From IMG/VR virus record IMGVR_UViG_3300010151_000007, positions 36,327-100,326 of that record: 64,000 nucleotides of DNA, one strand, 5' to 3'. Both the position numbers and the translations under genes were made by a program. This document shows positions 44,118 to 52,136 of this stretch, piece by piece; position 1 is the first letter of the stretch; every line of letters begins with the position of its first letter. The notes below the pieces were generated by a model. It saw only the letters and a list, made by a program, of their open reading frames with translations. It made no database searches and had not been told where the DNA came from. This DNA is from a virus.

Positions 44118-44135
44118 ATGGGAGGTTTTATCCTT

Positions 44136-44354
44136 ATGGAAGAAACGCAAATTGAAAAAGTCATCGCACAGGATGGCGTATTAGACAGGGTTCTAGAAAA
44201 AGTAATATCAAGAAAGCTGTTAGTGTGGACTGTCGCAACCGTATTTATGGGGCTACAATTTATCACTGGTGCTGAATGGATTCAAATCTGTTTGCTTTAC
44301 ATAGGTATTCAAGGTCTGGCTGACATGGTTATTGAATACAGAAGGGCAATGTAA
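44136..44354 (+). CDS. Small two-helix membrane protein, holin-like
   Basis: A 72-aa protein starting at ATG 44136, 10 bases behind GGGAGG. An amphipathic N-terminus (EETQIEKVIAQDGVLDRVLE) is followed by two membrane helices (LLVWTVATVFMGLQFI and IQICLLYIGIQGLADMVI), then a short charged tail. The size and topology suit a class II-type holin, and the two genes that follow look like envelope-spanning lysis proteins. There is no catalytic motif. Holin activity is inference from topology and place. Confidence 0.55.
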   Translation: MEETQIEKVIAQDGVLDRVLEKVISRKLLVWTVATVFMGLQFITGAEWIQICLLYIGIQGLADMVIEYRRAM

Positions 44355-44357
44355 ACA

Positions 44358-44771
44358 GTGATTACTTGGCTGACTTTCAAAGCTTTTTCAAAGAAAGTTT
44401 TTGCATGGCTCAAAGTATATTGGTACGTCCCGATTGTTGTTACAGTCGGGGCGCTTTTTGCTTGGGTTTTGCAAGATCAGAAGGCGATGAAAAGGGTTTT
44501 AAAAGTTATGGAGGCTGCTTCATCTGCATATGAAAAAGAGAGAGAAGTGATCGAGGACACACACAAGAAAGAGCTTGATGGAATCTCTAGAATTCAAGAA
44601 CAGAAAAAACTCAAACAACAAGAACTTCTCAAGAAAAGGGAGAGGGAAGTTAAAGAAGCTCTTGACAAAAAGGCTGAACGGGTTAAGATATTAGAGAAGG
44701 AATTTGGAAAAGATTCTGATATTATGAAGAAAATTCTGGAGGAAGAATTTGGTTTTCATGAAATCAATTAA
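44358..44771 (+). CDS. Inner-membrane coiled-coil protein, i-spanin-like
   Basis: A 137-aa protein with a GTG start. One N-terminal membrane helix (about residues 22-41, YVPIVVTVGALFAWVL) is followed by an unbroken charged coiled coil of about 90 residues (EKEREVIEDTHKKELDGISR, then KLKQQELLKKREREVKEAL). That is the layout of an Rz-type inner-membrane spanin. The next gene overlaps its end, as Rz1 genes often do. Other membrane-tethered coiled-coil roles are possible. Confidence 0.55.
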   Translation: MITWLTFKAFSKKVFAWLKVYWYVPIVVTVGALFAWVLQDQKAMKRVLKVMEAASSAYEKEREVIEDTHKKELDGISRIQEQKKLKQQELLKKREREVKEALDKKAERVKILEKEFGKDSDIMKKILEEEFGFHEIN

Positions 44772-45210
44772 AGAGTTGCTGATAGTTGCTACATTGATGT
44801 TCCCAACGGCAGCGTATGGCCAAGACTATAGGGTATTTGAGCAGGGTGAAGAAGCTCCGGAAAAAGGGTTTTTCTTCAGTGAGGATTCGTTTGCTAATTT
44901 ACTGGCAAAAATACAAGCAGATAAAGAGACCGCTCTTTCTTTGCAGGAAACAGAGCTTGGCTTTAAACATCATCTTGAGACGCTCGATCTAAAAGAGCAG
45001 GTTGAACTTACAACTTTGCGTTTAGACATTCAGGTTGAAAGAAGTAATGAGATTCTTGCAATCAAACAAGAACATCTTGAGAGATTGGAGGAACTAGCTT
45101 TAAAGAGACGCCCTGATTGGGTTGTGCCTGTTGCGGTTATCGGAACCGCCTTGGCAACTGCCGGTTTGAGCGTTGGTGTTGCTTATGCTGTGTCAGACGC
45201 GGTTAAATAA
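44749..45210 (+). CDS. Exported coiled-coil protein with C-terminal membrane helix
   Basis: About 150 aa. Either TTG 44749 (six bases after GGAGG) or ATG 44758 starts it. A signal peptide is clear (KELLIVATLMFPTAAYGQ, cleavage likely after AYG), without a lipobox cysteine. Residues 45-125 form a coiled coil, and residues about 130-150 a membrane helix (WVVPVAVIGTALATAGLSVG). It may partner the preceding coiled-coil protein across the envelope, but the absence of a lipoylated cysteine separates it from classic o-spanins. Confidence 0.55.
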   Translation: MVFMKSIKELLIVATLMFPTAAYGQDYRVFEQGEEAPEKGFFFSEDSFANLLAKIQADKETALSLQETELGFKHHLETLDLKEQVELTTLRLDIQVERSNEILAIKQEHLERLEELALKRRPDWVVPVAVIGTALATAGLSVGVAYAVSDAVK

Positions 45211-45608
45211 TGGGCACCTACGGAACTAACAATACTCATAATATTGCACGCCTTGAGCACGCAATTCAAGAGAAGTATGGGCCTGATGCCATAAAGACTC
45301 CAACTTCAGAATGGGGCGAAGAGAAAGAGAAGAAGTTTTTAGAACAATCTAAAACTCTAAACAAGAAGCTTCAAAAATCTATGGAGAAGGATGAACGCCA
45401 AGAGACAGACGGCGTTTTAATTTCGAAAAAACTACTTAGTAGAGAAGCTGAAGAGAGAATTTGCCCGGTTTGCAATAAATATTCTTTTGACACGAAAGAC
45501 AGCGTTTATATGAACAAGTTTGAGTGTTGCAGGATGTGTTATATCCAATGGGTAGAGGATCGAGAAAAACGCTGGAAATCTGGCTGGCGGCCAAGTAAAG
45601 AGGAATAA
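45210..45608 (+). CDS. Zinc-finger-containing protein, unknown
   Basis: A 132-aa protein with a charged helical N-terminal half and a C-terminal zinc-binding module: RICPVCNKYSF, then FECCRMCYIQWVEDRE gives CxxC and CCxxC. The last residues (KRWKSGWRPSKEE) are basic and aromatic. It stands upstream of the terminase gene, where T4 has gp16, but it does not look like gp16. DNA or protein binding is likely; the function is unknown. Confidence 0.6.
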   Translation: MGTYGTNNTHNIARLEHAIQEKYGPDAIKTPTSEWGEEKEKKFLEQSKTLNKKLQKSMEKDERQETDGVLISKKLLSREAEERICPVCNKYSFDTKDSVYMNKFECCRMCYIQWVEDREKRWKSGWRPSKEE

Positions 45609-45614
45609 AACAAA

Positions 45615-46142
45615 ATGTCAACTTTAGATATTATTAGAGGAATCGCACAAGCTGCTGCTAACGCATATGACGGCGCGCTTGACGACAAAGGCGAGAAATT
45701 AGAAATCGGACTCAAGAGAGACGAGGGTCATGCAATTTTGGACTCCCGTGTTATTGATGGGTTTGTTGTTTCTTTTCATGGAAATATGCTTTGCTTGAAA
45801 TACCAAGCAGAATGCAAGATTTCCGAAGTCCACAAGCCTGGGTTTGAAGACGATGTTAATCAGCGTCTTGCAAGCATTGTCAAGTTCCTTAAAAAAGAAT
45901 ACAAGAAGATTACTAGCGACAGTCTTAGTTTGAAGATGGAAGATGAGCCTGTGATTAATGTTCAATACATTTCCAGAGTCCGTACAGATATTCAAGCACA
46001 CTGTTTTTATGTAATCGGAAATATTGATAGCGAGCCGATCAAGGGTGAATCCCGCGATTCAATCGAATCAAGCTTTAAGAGTTTTGTCGAACAGGGTGGT
46101 TGGGGCGGCAAGAAAGCTCCAAACGATACTAGAAAAGGCTGA
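45615..46142 (+). CDS. Conserved-looking protein before the terminase, unknown
   Basis: A 175-aa alpha/beta protein. Strands such as VIDGFVVSFHGNMLCLKYQA and PVINVQYISRVRTDIQAHCF alternate with helices (VNQRLASIVKFLKKEYKKI). A Gly/Trp-rich patch (EQGGWGGKKAP) ends it. The stop overlaps the terminase start, so the two are co-translated. I do not recognise the family; a structural or packaging accessory is possible. Confidence 0.6.
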   Translation: MSTLDIIRGIAQAAANAYDGALDDKGEKLEIGLKRDEGHAILDSRVIDGFVVSFHGNMLCLKYQAECKISEVHKPGFEDDVNQRLASIVKFLKKEYKKITSDSLSLKMEDEPVINVQYISRVRTDIQAHCFYVIGNIDSEPIKGESRDSIESSFKSFVEQGGWGGKKAPNDTRKG

Positions 46143-47728
46143 TGGCAAGACTAACTAAAAAACAAACAGCCCACGAGCTAATGAAGTGCGGTAAAGATCC
46201 CGCCTACTTCATCAAGAACTATGTGAGGATTTCCCACCCAACTCGTGGTGTCATTCCTTTTAACTTATTCCCGTTTCAGGAAGATGTTATTCATGAGTTT
46301 GGTAATCATCGTTTCAATATTGCGCTGAAGGCACGCCAGCTTGGCCTGTCCACCACAGTCGCAGGGTATGCCCTGTGGATGCTTTTGTTTTATAGAGACA
46401 AAAACATTCTGGTTGTCGCCACAAAGCGAGATACTGCCGGTAACTTGTTGAAGAAAGTTCGCCAAATGTATGACCGCCTTCCAAAGTGGATGAAGATTTC
46501 AGATATTGCAATCGATAACAGGTATGAATTCAGATTAAAGAATGGCTCTGAAATGAAGGCATCAGCAAGCTCTAGTGACGCCGGACGTTCCGAAGCACTC
46601 TCGATGCTCATCGTGGACGAAGCGGCCCACGTAGACGGCCTAGATGACCTGTGGGCTGCTCTTTATCCTACCTTGTCGACTGGTGGGCGTTGTATCGCCC
46701 TTTCCACTCCGAATGGCGTTGGCAACTGGTTTCACAGGAATTATACGTCCGCCGAAAACGGCGTAAACGTTTTCAACCCAATCAAACTACTTTGGAATAT
46801 CCACCCAGAACGTGATCAATCTTGGTTCGAAAACGAAACCAGAAACATGCCCCCTCGCCAGATTGCACAAGAGCTTGAATGCTCCTTCAATGCTTCTGGC
46901 GATACTGTTATCAGTCCGAAAGATATTGCACATTTGTTTGAAATGACCAAAGAACCAGAATACAAAACCGGCTTTGATCACAATTTATGGATTTGGGAAA
47001 ACAGAATAGAAGAGTTTACTTACTTCATATGTGCCGACGTTGCGAGAGGTGATGGAAATGATAGTTCCGTTTTCCACGTTGTCAAAGCAGAAAAGATGGA
47101 AATTGTTGCAGAGTATCAAGGCAAACCTTCTTTGAGTGATTTCTCACACTTGCTGGCGAGCACCGGCAAAGAATATGGTAACTGCCTACTTGTGGTTGAG
47201 GTTAACAATCTTGGTATTTCTGTCATCGAAAAGCTGCAAGAATTAGAATACCCAAACATGTATTATGCGGCCAAGTCGACTCACGAATATGTTGAAAGCC
47301 ATATGGCGGCTCACACAAGTAATGTAGTTCCAGGTTTTACTACATCATCCAAGACGCGCCCGCTGATTATCGCAAAGATGGAAGAATTCATTAGAAACCG
47401 AATGGTGAAATCCTATTCATCTAGGTTTGTCGATGAAATCAAGACATTCATTTGGCAAAACGGAAAACCACAAGCAATGCGCTCATATCACGACGATTTG
47501 ATCATGGCTTTTGCAATTGCGTGCTGGGTCCGCGATACGGCAATCACTGTCAACAAAACTGAAATAGAATACCAGAAAGCAATGGTTATGTCTATTGGTC
47601 GAACTGAAAGAAAAATACACACTACGATTCCTGGCCAGACCGGTCACATCTATCGTGGTGGTGTTTCTGAAAAGGCGTATGCCGAAAGAGAAAAGTATCG
47701 TAAATTCATTTGGTTACTGAAGGGTTAA
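46142..47728 (+). CDS. 17: Terminase large subunit, gp17-like
   Basis: A 528-aa packaging motor. The ATPase shows a Walker A variant ARQLGLSTT (residues 64-72) and Walker B MLIVDEAAH (D159, E160); STPNGVGNWFH is the coupling region. The C-terminal nuclease is RNase H-like: ICADVARGDGNDSS (D299), LLVVEVNNLG, then YHDDLIMAFAIACW. It cuts concatemers and pumps DNA into the prohead through the portal. It is shorter than T4 gp17 (610 aa). The portal gene follows 5 bases later. Confidence 0.93.
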   Translation: MARLTKKQTAHELMKCGKDPAYFIKNYVRISHPTRGVIPFNLFPFQEDVIHEFGNHRFNIALKARQLGLSTTVAGYALWMLLFYRDKNILVVATKRDTAGNLLKKVRQMYDRLPKWMKISDIAIDNRYEFRLKNGSEMKASASSSDAGRSEALSMLIVDEAAHVDGLDDLWAALYPTLSTGGRCIALSTPNGVGNWFHRNYTSAENGVNVFNPIKLLWNIHPERDQSWFENETRNMPPRQIAQELECSFNASGDTVISPKDIAHLFEMTKEPEYKTGFDHNLWIWENRIEEFTYFICADVARGDGNDSSVFHVVKAEKMEIVAEYQGKPSLSDFSHLLASTGKEYGNCLLVVEVNNLGISVIEKLQELEYPNMYYAAKSTHEYVESHMAAHTSNVVPGFTTSSKTRPLIIAKMEEFIRNRMVKSYSSRFVDEIKTFIWQNGKPQAMRSYHDDLIMAFAIACWVRDTAITVNKTEIEYQKAMVMSIGRTERKIHTTIPGQTGHIYRGGVSEKAYAEREKYRKFIWLLKG

Positions 47729-47733
47729 TATAA

Positions 47734-49707
47734 ATGGCAAGAGGAAGAAATACGAGAAATCCAAGGTCAGAGCTATACAAACAACTTACAAGGTTGTTCT
47801 CTGGTCCCATGGTCAACAGGAGAAGTCAAACTGGTCGCCGTTTACGTCGTCACCAATTAGACAAGTTTGCATCACGTTTCCGTTCTGCAAGTGGGCAGCA
47901 GTTTACTCGTTCTACATATTTCCCATTCCAGAACATGCAGCACTCAATGATCAACAACCATAGCCGTGCAGAACGGTATACTGATTTTGATCAAATGGAG
48001 TACACACCAGAGATTGCGTCTGCCTTGGATATTTATGCAGACGAAATGACAACCCACTCTTCATTGCAACCAATGCTTAATGTCAAGTGTTCAAACGAAG
48101 AGATTAAAGCTGTCTTATATTCCCTGTACCACAACATCATGAACGTTGAGCATAACTTATTCGGCTGGTGTCGAACAATGTGTAAGTATGGTGACTTCTT
48201 TTTGTATTTGGATATCGAAGAAAACAAGGGGATCATCAAAACTATTGGCCTTCCTTCACACGAAGTCGAAAGAATAGAAGGCGAGGACAAAGAAAATCCG
48301 AACTATATTCAGTTCCAATGGAATTCAGGCGGCCTGACGCTTGAGAATTGGCAGTTAGCTCATTTTCGTATTTTAGGAAATGACAAATATGTCCCTTATG
48401 GTTCCTCTGTTCTGGAAGCGTCTCGTCGTATCTGGAGACAGCTAACGCTTCTTGAGGACGCAATGATGGCTTATCGTATCGTTCGCTCGCCTGAAAGAAG
48501 AGTTTTCTATATTGATGTTGGCTCTATTGCTCCTGCTGAAGTTGAGCAGTACATGCAAAAAGTTATCACTCAAATGAAAAGAGGATCCATTGTTGATGAA
48601 CAAACTGGCCGAGTTGACTTGCGCTACAACCCTCTTGGTGTAGAAGAAGATTTCTACATTCCAGTTAGAGGCGACACTAGTTCAAAAATTGAAACACTCC
48701 CCGGCGGCTCATTTACTGGTGATATCGATGACGTTGAATACTTGAGGGACAAGTTGTTCTCTGCTCTGAAGATTCCTGCTTCTTACATTTCAAGAGGCGC
48801 TGGCGCAGAAGAGGACAAAACAACATTAGCTCAAAAGGATATCCGTTTCGCAAGAACGATCCAAAGACTTCAAAGGGCGGTCGTTTCAGAGTTGGAAAAG
48901 ATTGGCATCATTCACCTCTATACAATGGGTTTCAAGGGCGATGATTTACTATCATTCAAATTGAGTTTGAATAACCCATCGAAGATTGCAGAACTCCAAG
49001 AGTTGGAACACTGGAACACTAAGTTCGATGTTGCAGCAGCAGCAACAGAAGGATTCTTCTCTAGAAGATGGGTTGCAGAACACTTGTTTAATATGTCTAA
49101 TGAAGAGTTCTTACGCAACCAGAGAGAGCTATTCTATGATCGTAAGTTCGATGCCAACTTGGCAGCCGTCGCAGAAATGGAACAAGAGAGTGCGGCAGGC
49201 GGCCTTGGCGGCCTTGGTGGTATGGGAGGTGGCGCTGGCGATATCGGTGATATCGGCGACCTTGGTGATTTAGGGGACGAATTAGGGCTTGGCTCCGGTG
49301 CTGGTGACGCCCCCGACCTAGACGTGGGCGGTGATGATGATAGCGTTCTTTTGGCGACACCCGATGACGAAGGTCCGTTACAGGAAGCGGAGCCCAACGA
49401 AGGCGACGAGTATACACGCCCCGGCTGGAAAGGTAAGACTCACAAAAAGACGAAAGGAAATCCAGGTTCGAAAGCAAGGAAGAAGAACTACAAAGCTGCG
49501 TATTCTCGTGAAAAAGCCTCTCCCACTAGAAGGAACACTCACCACGGATATAACGAATTGAATTCCTTGGTTCAAGGGCTTTATGAAGGTCGGACAGCTA
49601 ATTATATTATTGATGAAGAAGAAGGTGAGATTTTGAATGCCCAATCGGACTTCAATAGATTAATCGAAGGGATGGAGAAGTTCAATTCAACGGAGAACCA
49701 AGAATGA
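47734..49707 (+). CDS. 20: Portal vertex protein, gp20-like, with Gly/Asp linker and basic tail
   Basis: A 657-aa portal. Family landmarks are SMINNHSRAERYTDFDQMEY, IASALDIYADEMTTHSSL, RRVFYIDVGSIAPAEVEQYM, ETLPGGSFTGDIDDVEYLRD, KLFSALKIPASYI and TLAQKDIRFARTIQRLQ. T4 gp20 is 524 aa. The extra length is a C-terminal extension: a Gly/Asp/Leu-rich run (GGLGGLGGMGGGAGDIGDIG and more, bases 49200-49330), then a basic segment (GKTHKKTKGNPGSKARKKN), then a short folded end. The dodecamer forms the DNA gate and starts prohead assembly. Confidence 0.93.
   Translation: MARGRNTRNPRSELYKQLTRLFSGPMVNRRSQTGRRLRRHQLDKFASRFRSASGQQFTRSTYFPFQNMQHSMINNHSRAERYTDFDQMEYTPEIASALDIYADEMTTHSSLQPMLNVKCSNEEIKAVLYSLYHNIMNVEHNLFGWCRTMCKYGDFFLYLDIEENKGIIKTIGLPSHEVERIEGEDKENPNYIQFQWNSGGLTLENWQLAHFRILGNDKYVPYGSSVLEASRRIWRQLTLLEDAMMAYRIVRSPERRVFYIDVGSIAPAEVEQYMQKVITQMKRGSIVDEQTGRVDLRYNPLGVEEDFYIPVRGDTSSKIETLPGGSFTGDIDDVEYLRDKLFSALKIPASYISRGAGAEEDKTTLAQKDIRFARTIQRLQRAVVSELEKIGIIHLYTMGFKGDDLLSFKLSLNNPSKIAELQELEHWNTKFDVAAAATEGFFSRRWVAEHLFNMSNEEFLRNQRELFYDRKFDANLAAVAEMEQESAAGGLGGLGGMGGGAGDIGDIGDLGDLGDELGLGSGAGDAPDLDVGGDDDSVLLATPDDEGPLQEAEPNEGDEYTRPGWKGKTHKKTKGNPGSKARKKNYKAAYSREKASPTRRNTHHGYNELNSLVQGLYEGRTANYIIDEEEGEILNAQSDFNRLIEGMEKFNSTENQE
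49195..49335 (+). repeat. Low-complexity Gly/Asp coding repeat in the portal gene
   Basis: Short repeats of GGT/GGC with GAT, ATC and CTT encode tandem GGLGG and GDIGD/GDLGD units. It is a flexible acidic linker and a likely site of repeat-length change. Confidence 0.7.
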
Positions 49708-50531
49708 AGCTTAAGCATAATAAAAAAAGAAATACCGCTTTTTTGTTTGAAGCGTTGATTCGCGAAATGGCCAAGACGGTTCTTTCCGAAAAGAAGGACG
49801 TGCGCGAGAAGATTAAAACAATCTTGAAAGAGCATTTTAAGAAAGGCTCCCTTCTGCATACAGAGCTTGGGCTTTATAAAACCATTTATGAAACCAGGGG
49901 CGCAGATCTCTACACAGCCGAAAGACTTGTACAAGAAGTTCAGAAATCTCACGGTGCAATGAGTAAAAAGGATTTGTTCAACGAACAGTCTGTCTTGATA
50001 AACGAAATCAACAAAACAGTAACTGCTGAAGTTTATAACAACTTTGTCCCAAGTTATAAAGGTTTGGCAACAATTAATCAACTCTTTCAAGAGGGGTTGA
50101 AGCCAAAACAAAGGGTCGCTCTGGAAAGAAAACTGATTCGGTCTATGATCACTAGAGACAACTCGTCACACGAGCTTCAAGAAATGGCCCACACCGATAG
50201 TTTGGTTTATAACTCGTTTGTCAAAAGATTCAACGAGACATACGACACCTCACTTCTTTCTGAACAGAAAGAGTTGTTGAACAAGTACATCATGTCTGTC
50301 GGGGATAATGGATTGCAATTTAAGGTTTACTTGAATTCTCAAATCGGAACCTTGAAAGAAAGGGTAGAAGAAGCGTTCTCTTTGGAAGAAATCAAGGACA
50401 GTGAAATCCTCCAAGAACGTTTGGGACAAGTAAGAGACAGATTGGATTCTTTTTCGACGAAGAGAATTGATTCTGAAATGATAGAGAATGTTCTGAAGAT
50501 TCAGAATCTTGTTAAGGAACTATACGACTGA
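49704..50531 (+). CDS. Helical protein in the head operon, unknown
   Basis: A 275-aa, nearly all-helical protein starting MKLKHNKKRNTAFLFEALIR. It has long charged helices (KKDVREKIKTILKEHFKKG and SLEEIKDSEILQERLGQVRD). Its start overlaps the portal stop by four bases. It stands between portal and prohead protease, where T4 has core proteins gp67/gp68; those are much shorter. A prohead-core role is possible but unsupported by motif. Confidence 0.6.
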   Translation: MKLKHNKKRNTAFLFEALIREMAKTVLSEKKDVREKIKTILKEHFKKGSLLHTELGLYKTIYETRGADLYTAERLVQEVQKSHGAMSKKDLFNEQSVLINEINKTVTAEVYNNFVPSYKGLATINQLFQEGLKPKQRVALERKLIRSMITRDNSSHELQEMAHTDSLVYNSFVKRFNETYDTSLLSEQKELLNKYIMSVGDNGLQFKVYLNSQIGTLKERVEEAFSLEEIKDSEILQERLGQVRDRLDSFSTKRIDSEMIENVLKIQNLVKELYD

Positions 50532-51088
50532 TGGCAATCAATATTCATGTTGGTGATTCGCCGCCACCCGAAGAGGTGGAGCAGATTGAACAGAAGCCAA
50601 TTGCAAAAATACAACTCAAAATAAGAAAGACTCTCGACGGCGATATCATGATCTTCGATCATGCAGACATCGATATTGTGGTTATGCCTGAAAAGATGAA
50701 GCTTATAGCTTTTGCGAAAGACGTGACAAGTGAATTTGTATATGGAGCCGAAAATAGAATGTTTCAGTTTCTTAGCAAAAAAGGTATTATCGATCCAGCC
50801 ACGGTTCAAGGCGGAAACATATATGGTTCTATAGAAGGTATGATAAGAACGTCTGATGAATTGCATCCGATTAAAATACTACTTCTCAATATCTCAAAGT
50901 TCATTGACGAAGAGCGTCCATATTTTGAGTTCGTTGAAGACTATGAAGAAATGCAGACCGACCGCTTCGTTGATCCTGATGCAGAGGAGTCGACGGAACT
51001 CGGCGAAGTTCCACATAAGAAACAGAAAGGTCACTTGCGTCCCGGTGGTGGAGCAAATGGTACTTACTGGCAATCATATACATATTGA
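50531..51088 (+). CDS. Head-operon protein with acidic linker, unknown
   Basis: A 185-aa protein. Residues 1-140 appear folded (AKIQLKIRKTLDGDIMIFDH, IDIVVMPEKMKLIAFAKDV). The end is a linker and then HKKQKGHLRPGGGANGTYWQ, a basic and Gly-rich tail. Its start overlaps the preceding stop by one base. No family was recognised; co-expression with capsid genes suggests an assembly or structural task. Confidence 0.58.
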   Translation: MAINIHVGDSPPPEEVEQIEQKPIAKIQLKIRKTLDGDIMIFDHADIDIVVMPEKMKLIAFAKDVTSEFVYGAENRMFQFLSKKGIIDPATVQGGNIYGSIEGMIRTSDELHPIKILLLNISKFIDEERPYFEFVEDYEEMQTDRFVDPDAEESTELGEVPHKKQKGHLRPGGGANGTYWQSYTY

Positions 51089-51113
51089 GAAATAGAAATG
51101 AAAAAACTACCGG

Positions 51114-51473
51114 ATGGTAAGCATTGAGGTATTTGTGGATTTAATTTGGTTCATTCTGTCGTCAACAGGCTTGACAACACTTCTCGTATATGCTACAATT
51201 TTTGACCCTATCCGCCCATCGAAAGAATGGTTGAATGGATGGGGTCATTTATTTCACTGCCCCTTATGTTTAGGTTTTTGGGCAGGTATATTTATGTTTG
51301 CCGTTAACCCTTGGACGGAACTATTTACTTTTGACTACACTGTCACAAACAGTTTGATATGTGGCTGTGTTAGTTCTTTGAGTGCGTATGCATTCAATGT
51401 TATGCTGGGAGACGAAGGTTTAAACATGGTACTTAAAGGAGGTGATCATGACAACTTTAATTCAAACAGTTAG
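51114..51473 (+). CDS. Small membrane protein, DUF1360-like
   Basis: A 119-aa protein with two or three membrane helices (VDLIWFILSSTGLTTLLVYA, LGFWAGIFMFAV, SLICGCVSSLSAYAFNVML). The loop HLFHCPLCLGFWAG is the CPxC-x-x-FW hallmark of the DUF1360 family, found in phages and Gram-positive bacteria with unknown function. The GTA/ATG start has no strong ribosome site, and a 9-codon frame (51098-51127) overlaps it. It lies inside the head operon, which is unusual for a membrane protein. Confidence 0.62.
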   Translation: MVSIEVFVDLIWFILSSTGLTTLLVYATIFDPIRPSKEWLNGWGHLFHCPLCLGFWAGIFMFAVNPWTELFTFDYTVTNSLICGCVSSLSAYAFNVMLGDEGLNMVLKGGDHDNFNSNS

Positions 51474-51516
51474 ATGGGGCTTAATGCCCGTTCGTAGATG
51501 CTGCAAAGGTTCGTAA
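51448..51516 (+). CDS. 22-codon micro-protein with perfect Shine-Dalgarno
   Basis: AAAGGAGGTGATC at 51435-51447 is the longest anti-16S match seen in the window, and it ends directly at ATG 51448. The frame encodes MTTLIQTVRWGLMP then VRRCCKGS and stops at TAA 51514-51516. The peptide is basic, with a hydrophobic start and a CC pair. It overlaps the end of the membrane gene in another frame. The strength of the ribosome site argues for real translation, or for a coupling leader for the protease gene 17 bases later. Confidence 0.5.
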   Translation: MTTLIQTVRWGLMPVRRCCKGS

Positions 51517-51533
51517 CTTAGAGGTAACTTTTA

Positions 51534-52136
51534 ATGTCAGGAAAAGTATTATTACGTGAATTTTATGCTCTGTGCGACGGCGGCGTGTGTCAGGACTATT
51601 TGACTGAATCTGAAAAGATGGAAATGTCGAATGGAACTGGCTTTTACATGACCGGTGTTATGCAAAGAGCAGATCTGAAAAATGGGAACGGTAGAGTGTA
51701 TCCGAGAAAAGTTCTAGAACGTGAAATCGAAAACTATAAAAGGTTAGTAGAAGAACGTAGAGCTTTGGGAGAACTAGACCATCCAGACGATCCCGTTATC
51801 AATTTACGCAATACTTCTCATCTTGTCACCAAAATTTGGTGGGAAGGAAACGACGTTAAAGGTAAGGTGAAAGTCCTTAACACTCCTTCGGGTAAAGTGT
51901 TACAAGAGCTTGCCAAGTCTGGTGTTACATTAGGAATATCTTCACGGGGCTTAGGCTCCACAAGTCAGGGGCACAATGGTCTGATGGTGGAAGATGATTT
52001 CCAATTAATTTGTTTTGACTTTGTATCCGAACCTTCTACTCCCGGCGCTTTCATGATGAAAGAAGTAAAAGATGGATACCCAATTGAAAAGTCTGATCGT
52101 ATTTTCCGTGCACTCAATGAGGTAATCAAGAAGTGA
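51534..52136 (+). CDS. 21: Prohead maturation protease, gp21-like
   Basis: A 200-aa serine protease of the T4 gp21 (herpesvirus assemblin-like) fold. H83 in GELDHPDDP and S136/S137 in LGISSRGLGS sit almost exactly where T4 gp21 has His85 and Ser140. FYMTGVMQRADLKNGNGRVY and FVSEPSTPGAFM are further landmarks. It should cut scaffold, capsid and internal proteins after (Ile/Leu)-x-Glu, then degrade itself. Likely targets in this window are the scaffold, the capsid protein (after Glu62) and the small MKITK-leader proteins. Confidence 0.9.
   Translation: MSGKVLLREFYALCDGGVCQDYLTESEKMEMSNGTGFYMTGVMQRADLKNGNGRVYPRKVLEREIENYKRLVEERRALGELDHPDDPVINLRNTSHLVTKIWWEGNDVKGKVKVLNTPSGKVLQELAKSGVTLGISSRGLGSTSQGHNGLMVEDDFQLICFDFVSEPSTPGAFMMKEVKDGYPIEKSDRIFRALNEVIKK

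Noticed and set aside
46147-46158. AGACTAACTAAA at the start of the terminase gene as a late promoter
   Set aside because: It lies within the first codons, downstream of the ATG, and differs from the motif at a core position.
49097-49477. 126-codon Arg/His-rich frame on the - strand
   Set aside because: Product of the Gly/Asp low-complexity repeat of the portal gene read in reverse; composition explains it.
49602-50111. 169-codon frame on the - strand opposite the portal end and next gene
   Set aside because: Cys/Phe-rich shadow of two well-supported + strand genes; no start signal.
51098-51127. 9-codon frame MKKLPDGKH before the DUF1360-like gene
   Set aside because: Too short, with a weak ribosome site; could be a coupling leader, but there is nothing else to support it.
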